24,264 nt of DNA from Fomitopsis serialis (lineage: Eukaryota; Basidiomycota; Agaricomycetes; Polyporales; Fomitopsidaceae), in assembly GCF_022376445.1 (NCBI RefSeq), contig NW_025955497.1:1-24264 (forward strand), written 5' to 3'. Below are positions 9,653 to 16,355 of this stretch, piece by piece; position 1 is the stretch's first letter, and every line of letters starts with the position of its first letter. Made by a program: the position numbers and the translations under genes. The notes beneath the pieces are model-generated. The model worked only from the letters and a program-made list of their open reading frames with translations. It was not told where the DNA came from and did no database searches.

Positions 9653-10306
9653 ATGGTACGTGTGCTGGACTTGTACGCTATGTGCGCTGACTGACTTGGC
9701 TTTAGCCACCGAGAGCTCAGCCCAAGGCATACGTTCTGCCGCTGAAGACACATAAGCTCACTGTCTTGCTGACGGCATCCTTGAACGATACCATCGGTAC
9801 GATCAAGAAGGATGCTCTGACAGCACTCAAGGCACCTGTCTTGAATGCACCGAACCCATATCCTGAGTCCGTAATGGATGTCGACGAGACTCAGGATTGG
9901 ACCGTGCCCACCGTCACTAGCGTGAAAGACTTCGAGCTGTGCAGAGCGATCAAAGAACGAGGACGACCTACTGGCCAATACGTTCTTCTCGAGGGCGACA
10001 TGCAAGTTAGAAACTGTCTCACGAATTGGGAAGTGTTGTACGTGCAGTTTAAAGACAACAATGGTGAGTCCTAGAAGTGCGATACGCGGTTGTGGCTATA
10101 TGCCGTACACTCGATCATATACGCTGTACCGTCTATCCACCTGCGGTTCTCGTTACAAAGGCCCCTCATTCACGACATCTCGACTTCCAGGCGAGCTGTT
10201 ACCTGTACAAGTGTCCACTCCGGCACTGCTGGATGAGGAAGACGAAGAAGCCGAACTTGCAGCGGCGAGGAAAGGAAAACGCAAAGCGCCACCAGAAGAC
10301 GAGTAG
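9653..10306 (+). CDS. Uncharacterised conserved-looking fungal protein with acidic then basic tail
   Basis: I do not recognise the family. Three exons (9653-9655, 9706-10063, 10191-10306) give 158 residues. Exon 1 consists of the ATG alone, followed by a 50-nt intron; the exon 2 frame has a stop (TAG at 9703) directly before its first codon, so the start must be spliced in or lie downstream. The N-terminal half (about 10-50, YVLPLKTHKLTVLLTASLND then TIGTIKKDALTAL) has the strand-turn-helix spacing of a ubiquitin-like beta-grasp fold. Later parts are ELCRAIKERGRPTGQYVLLE and WEVLYVQFKDNNGELLPVQV, then DEEDEEAELAAA and a basic KGKRK near the end that may act as a nuclear signal. The ubiquitin-like idea is inference from pattern only. 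Intron 2 is long for this genome (127 nt). Confidence 0.75.
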
Positions 10307-10456
10307 AAAGCTCGACTGTGCTGTGCTGCATGCTTTCTGTGTTTCTCGGATTCTTCCTCTTGTAGTCAAGTGTTGTAGCCCAAATAGTATCGTCGTCGAG
10401 CTCATGCGTTTTTGTCTGTGGGCCGTGGCGCACCCTTAAAGGCGTCCGAGACGTAT

Positions 10457-11090
10457 TCATTGTGATGGCGGACTCCGCCATGGTCGTGCGGTCGCTCCCA
10501 ACGGCAAGAGGGCTGCCGCCACCTGCCGGCCCTCCTCAGCCAGCATGTTGTAGGTCGAGCATGCGTTCCACTGTATTCGTGGCACAACCCTTCAACACGC
10601 GAAAAACAAGCAAGGGAGAACGAGCGTACAGTGTCCATAACGTCAACTTGTATGCCGAGGGAACTGATGTATTGCCTGAGCATAGGCGGCACAAACGCGA
10701 CCTTCTTTCCAGTACCGAACAGCAAGAGTTCTGTGTCGAAAGTTTAATAGGCAAATCGAGAACGACAGTCAACGTATACGCACCAGGTTTCGGTACGACA
10801 ACGTCGAAGATCCCGAAATGCTTCTTGTCCCATCCTTCCCACTGCTTCTCTGGAACATCCCATAGGAAGACCTTACCGTCCAAGAAAATGGACGCGCCGG
10901 GGATGATGAGCCCGTCTGCTAATTCGATGCCTTCGTTCGTTATGGTCTTGACTTGAACTGTGGGACTGGGACCGCCCGCGAGCATATTGCTGAAGCCTCC
11001 ACCTTCATTGCGACGCAGAGAGGAGGAATGCAGGGGGCGAGACTTTGCGCCTTGCCTGAAGGCCGCGTTCGCGAGCAGTCGAAATGACAT
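10457..11090 (-). CDS. NDUFAF3: Complex I assembly factor NDUFAF3-like (Mth938/DUF498 domain)
   Basis: Probable mitochondrial protein that helps build the Q-module of complex I, as NDUFAF3 does in animals. Three exons (11090-10784, 10730-10630, 10570-10457) give 173 residues. The start at 11090 yields an Arg- and Ala-rich amphipathic presequence (MSFRLLANAAFRQGAKSR); an in-frame ATG at 11138 would put 16 less basic residues in front. The DUF498 domain covers about 50-165: NEGIELADGLIIPGASIFLDG, VFLWDVPEK, then the core LLLFGTGKKVAFVPP, YISSLGIQVDVMDT and NACSTYNMLAEEGRQVAAALLP. These match the family order GTG...P...G(I/V)..D.M.T..AC.TYN.L..EGR.VAAAL.P. It is divergent from SWC4 by 308 bp. 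Confidence 0.88.
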
Positions 11091-11398
11091 GACGAACGAT
11101 GTAGTAGACGCCAGAGGCGCGCTGTATTCAGTGAACATTTGAATGCTCGACTACAATCACTGTGATAGCATCAGTGAATCAGTATTGAGTTCAGTAAGTA
11201 TGGTAACCGAGTAAATAAACACATTCGTCACAAACTGGTAAGTCGTGCGTTTGTGGCTGCTTAGAACAGGTTCACCGTGACCACCACCACCTGGGCCACT
11301 GACGTTGGACTGTAACCATCCCGTACGCACTGGGATCCCGCCCTCCGTGCTCAGCTTGCTCTTACTACTCGAATCGCGACGTCCATTGAAGTGCAACA
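11091..11398. promoter_or_regulatory. Divergent promoter region, NDUFAF3 / SWC4
   Basis: 308 bp between two start codons on opposite strands. It contains AT-richer DNA around 11165-11235 than its surroundings, but I see no clear TATA box or repeated operator. Confidence 0.5.
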
Positions 11399-13313
11399 AT
11401 GGCCGGTGCTTCTGCAGCAGATGTTCGAAGCATACTGTCCCTACCTACCCCTTCCACACCAGGCCCTTCTCAGCCTCGTAGGACTCCTGGTACGGCTGAA
11501 AAGACTCGCAAGCCCGAGGGTATCTCAAGAGAATTGTACTCACTGATCGGTCCGTCCGCTCCAACACTTACGGTCCAACTTGCAAAACCTCGATTGAAGC
11601 AGAAGCCTAACCTCGGCGGTGGCGGTCGAGTGAAATGGTGAGACTTCCAGGCTGCGGCGTCCCTATAACACCTCTAACAGCATATTTCAGGGAGTGGAGG
11701 TCGTTCAACAATGGCGCTCGGGACGACAAACTGGAGCTTTTCCACTGGGTTAAGGCTGGGACAGATCCTGAGGCTGGTATGCATTCCGCTCTTTGTATGC
11801 AGCGTTTTCTCCTTCACAGCGAGCCGCCTGTGATCTGTCAGACTACCCGTTCGCGAAATATAACGTCCAGCCGATGTCTTATGTCTACTCCCAAGATGAA
11901 TATACGCGGCTTCTCGAAGGTAAGCCGAGACCGTCTAACATCGAGTCGCGGCCAAATGTCCACCATGCAGACAAGGATTGGACAAAGGATGAAACGGACT
12001 ATCTGTTTTGCCTCGTGAAGGACTACGACGCAAGGTGGTACATCGTGCACGACCGCTATGAGTACGAGGGCGGACCTGAGAGAAGTATGGAGGTACGTCT
12101 GCGTCCGTCCCACGCTTCTTGCGCGAGGAACATCTTATCGTATTCGAAGGACTTGAAAGATCGCTACTATAGCGTCTGTCGCAAACTTGTCAGGAACCGG
12201 CCTTGGGCTGGCGATGAAGCGAGCAAGGCGCAGCTCATCACCAGCCTCACCTTTGACAAGGGTGCGCGGCCATTATCCTCCCCCCGTCTGCCGTCCCGCT
12301 GACAGTGTCGCAGATCGCGAGGTGACACGTAAGAAGTACATTGCGAGCCTCGAGACCCGAACACCACAGCAGAAAGCCGAAGAGGATGCCCTCTACATCG
12401 AGCTGAAGCGACTAGAACAAGGCGAGCGACGTTTCAAGCGGGACAGAGAGGAGCTACTCAGGACCGTGCTCGGAATTGAGTCCGGGCTAGTGGACCTCCC
12501 GATCGAGGAGGACGGTTTGAACTCTGCCACCGTCGATACGAGGAAGAAAAAGAAGGGACAAATGAGCGCCACAGCCGAACCGGAAACGCCTGCATCGTCA
12601 ACGTCGAATGCACCCAACGTCATCTCGCTCGGTCAACCTCAGACCAAGAAGTCCCAGTCGGCGAGTTCTGCGAGATACGGTAGGTCAATTGTGACCATTG
12701 GCACGCGCCGTGTCGGTTGAATGCTCCTGTACGTTAGACGCGACGCACTGCATACAACGCACCGAAGTCCCTGCAACGACTTCTACCACCACCAAGTCCG
12801 CTCATGTGCCAGTGTACCTCAGGTCGTACAAGCTGCCACAGTCAAAGTCGCCGTCAGCTGCGAAAGTTGCCCAGGTACTAGGGGAGCTGGGCATATCCCA
12901 CACGCGCCTCGTCATGCCCACTCGAGAGAACTGCGCGCAACTCGAGAACCTTCAGGAGGCAGCCACGGCTCTGGTCGACACGAAGAAAGTCGTCGACAAG
13001 GTGGAGCAAGATATCCGCATCATGAAAGCTCGACTGGGCCAGCAGGAGTCCGGAGGAGGCGAGGAGGGTGACGCAGCACCTACGCCGATGGATGTGGACG
13101 ACGGAAACGATGCGGAAGGTGAAGTCGACGGCAGGGCTCAGAGTGTAGTCAGCACACGGAGCACGAGAAGCCGGAGACCTGTAAGTTATCATCGCTCTTC
13201 TCTGTACTGCATCCTGGCTTATACCGGATTGTTCCCAGTCCCGCCGTTCAATGTCGATCTCATCCGTGGATACCTCGGCGACCGGTGCTGTCAAGAGGCA
13301 AAAGCGCGGGTGA
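11399..13313 (+). CDS. SWC4: SWR1/NuA4 complex subunit SWC4 (DMAP1 homologue)
   Basis: Nuclear subunit shared by the SWR1 remodeller (H2A.Z deposition) and the NuA4 acetyltransferase. Eight exons (11399-11637, 11691-11776, 11842-11919, 11971-12092, 12150-12261, 12314-12679, 12738-13180, 13239-13313) join in frame to 506 residues; yeast Swc4 is 476. The conserved N-terminal block is visible: ADVRSILSLP, KPEGISRELYSLIG, then KWEWRSFNNGAR, HWVKAGTDPEADYPFAKYNVQ. It is followed by the SANT/Myb-like domain (about 135-195: DKDWTKDETDYLFCLVKDYD, RYEYEGGPERSMEDLKDRYY, SVCRKLVRNR). Then REVTRKKYIASLETRTPQQ and a coiled coil (EDALYIELKRLEQGERRFKR). A C-terminal DMAP1-type segment (VPVYLRSYKLP, LGELGISHTRLVMPTRENC) ends in an acidic and Ser-rich tail with basic KRQKRG. 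Acceptor 11841 was chosen because it restores EADYPFAKYN. Confidence 0.93.
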
Positions 13314-13827
13314 TCCCCCCAGAGCGCAATTCGTCCTCGTGTACTCCTGCCGTAGTTTGATGTTCGTGTACCGCTGTTGTGCTGTTGTGACACCATTTTT
13401 TGACCGTGTATGTGGTGAAGTAGTCATGATCCCTCTGTGCATTGAAGCTATATTGAAGTAGCATTCACTGACACTGAGGACAACACTCCCGGCCCTTTGC
13501 CTGGCGTGCTATTAGTAAGCACATCATCATTGCCCTCGGCAGACATGTACACATCCGTGTACTCTGCGCTATGAGTAGCCACACTCGCACTACATTATAT
13601 AAAGGCCCGTCGCGGATTTCTGTCTGCGGGTATGACCGCCCTCACGCAGTCAACATGATTGAATGTAGAATTTGCCTAACTTGGGGCAGGAGACTAGTAC
13701 TGCGTCGTGACGACGGGATCTCACCGAGAGGTAACAGTATCGTGACAGTCACGCTTTCCCCGCTCACACTCGTTCCCGAACGCACGTCGCCGACAACGAC
13801 GCACAGAACCACTGCAGTCAGCCCAAT
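13314..13827. promoter_or_regulatory. Intergenic region upstream of NDUFA1 with TATA-like box
   Basis: 514 bp between the SWC4 stop and the NDUFA1 ATG. A TATATAAA sequence at 13596-13603 is the best core-promoter match here but lies about 225 bp from the ATG, so it would imply a long leader or a leader intron. The open frame over 13571-14152 is a chance read-through of NDUFA1 exons and introns. I see no other gene or repeat. Confidence 0.45.
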
Positions 13828-14251
13828 ATGCCTGTCCCATGGGAAGCCCTCATTCCCTTCGGTAACTCTTCCAGACGCAGGGCCAAGGCTATGTGTTGCT
13901 CACGAAGTCTATCTGCCAGGCCTGCTCACCACCATGTTCGGTGCGGCGGGGACGCTACTGAATATCTCTAAGCGTGCGCAGAACCAAGGGAAGGTACGTA
14001 TGCCTTCAAGAGCTGACTTCAGAGGGTGTCTGAGTATGTGTGTAGCCTCCCAGATATCATATAGATCCGTGGGACGAGATGTTGATGGAGCGGGACAAGC
14101 GGTTGACGGGGCACATACGAGGGCAGACGGTGCGCCTGCATTTCAATCCTGACCACCCGCAGTGTCTTATTGTGCGCATCTGCAGTCGAATCCCGTGGCA
14201 CCCGAAGACTTTGCCATCAACAGCGTGTGGTACACAGAAAGGACGCGGTAG
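13828..14251 (+). CDS. NDUFA1: NADH:ubiquinone oxidoreductase subunit NDUFA1 (MWFE-type)
   Basis: Small single-pass accessory subunit of the complex I membrane arm. Four tiny exons (13828-13861, 13920-13993, 14046-14129, 14186-14251) give only 85 residues. The N-terminus MPVPWEALIPFGLLTTMFGA forms the one membrane segment, followed by KRAQNQGKPPRYHIDPWDEM and the family signature LMERDKRLTGHIRGQT, then NPVAPEDFAINSVWYTERTR. The human counterpart (70 residues) has the equivalent LMERDRRISG. No single reading frame shows the gene, because introns break it three times. It converges with the lipoate ligase gene, with 120 bp between the stops. Confidence 0.93.
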
Positions 14252-14371
14252 ATGCGAGCCTTGTCCTATCCTCATTTCGAACCTTGCTTTCGTGTACACT
14301 CCTCCATTCTCTGCGATGCAGTAAACCAGAACAGACCATCGTCAAATGCTACTGTTTGAGGAGACACGCCA

Positions 14372-15941
14372 CTAAGTGATCGGTTGACTGTCCATCTCCG
14401 CCCGCAACCACTTCCACACCTCTTCTAGAGCTCCGTTGTGCGCCTCGGGTCCCAAAGCGTTCTCATCCACGAAGCCATACTTCTGCTGTTCAAGCTTCTT
14501 ACTCAACGCGGTCAACTGCTTGTCCAGTTCGGAGTCCACCGAGTCCGGTACATAGAAAGCACAAGATACTATCGCACCGTGTTTCGATTCTATCATGGCA
14601 GTCTGGTGTAGTGTCGAATCATAAGCGGCCAATACCCAGGTCAAAGAGGATTATCGCTCACCAGCTTTCCCCATGCAAATGTGCGGGCTACGTTATGGAA
14701 GAATTGTGGTGTCTGACCGTATGCCCAGTCCCACCTCTGAGACGTTCAATCAGTTCGTACATCGGCTGTTCAAGCTCGCATTCATTATGTGACGCACCGG
14801 TAATTCGCCCATGCCATTCCGGATGTACTCTATGCTCTTAGCGTCTTCGCTCTCCTCGACTATCCGGATCTGCAGGAGCCATTAGCTACCCAGGCACTTC
14901 TAGATGTGCATTGGTCGGCGTACCTCCTCGTCAATGTCATATTCCCTACGAAAAGCAGCAACGGCGGCGGTTACGAAGCGTTCATGGCTGACTTGCGGGT
15001 TGAAGTGCTGCAAGTTGCGCACAGGCGAGCGTACCGACGCCACGCCTTTCGTTTGCATCGTGTCCTGCCGTCGATCAGATCAGGGAGCCAAATGTGCACG
15101 CCAGCCATATCACATCTAACCTTGCTGACGCGCAGTAAGTCGCCTAGTAAGTCCAGCCTCGTAGATATGAGCATTGTGCCATGGTGGTACGCTCGGTTGT
15201 TTACAATCTTGTACGCAGAGCCTGAGACGTATCAAACGGGAGAAACCCACGTTAGCCTGGAGCTCCCGTGCAGCAAGGACATACGCTTACAGCGTACGAG
15301 GAACTCGACTTATCTTGTATTCACCGACGCAGATGTCATTCCGGTCGTTCACACGCGCGTCGACACCCAACGAGCGGACGGCACCAAGGATCACCTGAGC
15401 CGTGGCGTGTCGGTCGAAGGACGTGCGGGGCAGGTGTATCGAGTAGTTCGTGTTCCCCAAGTCCTACACCGTACAAAGTATCACACAGCGCACCTACAAA
15501 CACGATTGTCTGAACGTACATGGTACACTGTGCCCCCGCCGCTCCGTCTCCGAATCCACGGCACGCCCGTTCGGCGAGACGCCTCCATATTCACCTCTTT
15601 CCACGGGTTCTGGTTCCGCCCGATTACCACGCACGGCTCGTCGCGGTACACCAGTAGCAGCGGCTCCTTCGGCGGCTTGTGTCTGAACAGCCTTCAGTCA
15701 AGCGGGTACGCGTGCGTCCAGCGCGTGTATCTGCGCGGGGCACTCACCAGTCCTCGAGAGAGAGGTTAAAGTACGGGTTGGTGGAGTTTGATACGTAGAT
15801 GGAGTGGTGCGGGCTGAGAGAGCTGCCGGTCGAGAGTGTGCGAGAGCATGCGCTGCGAAGGCCTTCACTCCTCATGTAGATACTTGTGCGAGCCTGCATA
15901 GCGGGTCGTAGCAAGCAGGAATGAGGACGCAAGCACGCCAT
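14372..15941 (-). CDS. AIM22: Mitochondrial lipoate-protein ligase (LplA/Lip3 family)
   Basis: Attaches lipoate to, or transfers it between, mitochondrial 2-oxoacid dehydrogenases and the glycine cleavage H protein. Eight exons (15941-15748, 15691-15520, 15463-15314, 15228-15121, 15064-14924, 14869-14798, 14736-14662, 14602-14372) give 380 residues. The N-terminus has Arg and Ser but few acidic residues, as a mitochondrial presequence should. The BPL/LPL catalytic domain follows: NPYFNLSLEDWLFRHKPP, PCVVIGRNQNPWKEVN, the lipoyl-AMP loop RRRSGGGTVYHDLGNTN (about 112-128), NDRNDICV, the Lys motif GEYK-VSGSAYK at 169-179, HHGTMLIS, KGVASVRSPVRNL. The C-terminal accessory domain has WDWAYGQTPQFFHN, TFAWGKL, SKHGAIVSCAF. 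Intron 3 needs AT-AC ends to give the full Lys motif (see separate entry). The ATG at 15941 was chosen; 15899 is an alternative. Confidence 0.92.
15229..15313 (-). other. Probable AT-AC intron in the lipoate ligase gene
   Basis: Reading on the minus strand, exon 3 ends TACAAG and the next bases are ATAAGT; 85 nt later the sequence is TTTGATAC followed by GTCTCAGGC. Removing ATAAGT...GATAC joins Lys to Val-Ser-Gly-Ser-Ala-Tyr-Lys, the invariant LplA motif. A CTAAC branch-like site lies about 25 nt before the end, preceding a T/C tract. ATAAGT is the 5' site known for U2-type AT-AC introns. A canonical alternative (GTCGAG donor 4 nt later, CTCAG acceptor 7 nt later) stays in frame but gives Ile-Ser-Ser-Ala and loses the motif Gly. 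Confidence 0.6.
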
Positions 15942-16355
15942 CTGGACTAATAATGAAGCCAAACACCAAGAAAGAGCAACGAGGTACAAGGAGAGATATA
16001 CTATTGGGGATGGCTTGAAGATCGCGAATCGAGTCCGACACCTGCTAATTCACGATCACGTGGTAAAACGCGTCCGCGACTCCGCGTCACAGTGGGAGGT
16101 TTCAGCGTGAGTCGCTTCGATCTCATTCACGCGTGAATATAACGCGAATGAACGTCCTACTATCATCGTGACACTAGAATGCATTTCAGTGTATGTATAT
16201 ATGCATGGCGACACTCCACACAACATTCTGATTCCACCAACATGCCAAACCATCCGACCCCTTGCCTTCTCACGCCGAAAGTTTATACAACATTCTATTC
16301 CAACAATCGTCCTGTGATAAGCTCGTATATGCGTATTGTCGTCTCCTCAGCGGCC
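15942..16355. promoter_or_regulatory. Intergenic region between lipoate ligase and GMC oxidoreductase
   Basis: 414 bp upstream of the ligase and downstream of the oxidoreductase, both on the minus strand. It contains CACGTG at 16057-16062 (an E-box core) and a perfect 14-bp palindrome at 16125-16138. AT-rich stretches around 16185-16205 may serve as promoter or polyadenylation DNA. No gene is seen. Confidence 0.5.
16125..16138. repeat. Perfect 14-bp palindrome ATTCACGCGTGAAT
   Basis: The sequence equals its own reverse complement. Its centre ACGCGT is the MluI cell-cycle box recognised by MBF-type factors in fungi, so a binding site is possible. It lies 184 bp upstream of the ligase ATG. A single site can occur by chance. 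Confidence 0.45.

Noticed and set aside
11091..11138. Upstream in-frame ATG for NDUFAF3
   Set aside because: It adds 16 less basic residues in front of a good mitochondrial presequence; the ATG at 11090 fits import better, though it is not excluded.
13571..14152. 193-residue plus-strand open frame as one protein
   Set aside because: It runs through NDUFA1 introns. Only the part encoding the membrane segment is real, and that belongs to the four-exon NDUFA1 model.
14766..14797. 32-nt intron at the end of lipoate ligase exon 6
   Set aside because: Too short for this genome. Extending to the acceptor at 14737 gives 61 nt and restores the family motif WAYGQTPQF.
14906..15769. 287-residue plus-strand open frame
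   Set aside because: It overlaps five exons of the lipoate ligase on the other strand, whose motifs are unmistakable. The frame has no recognisable content of its own.
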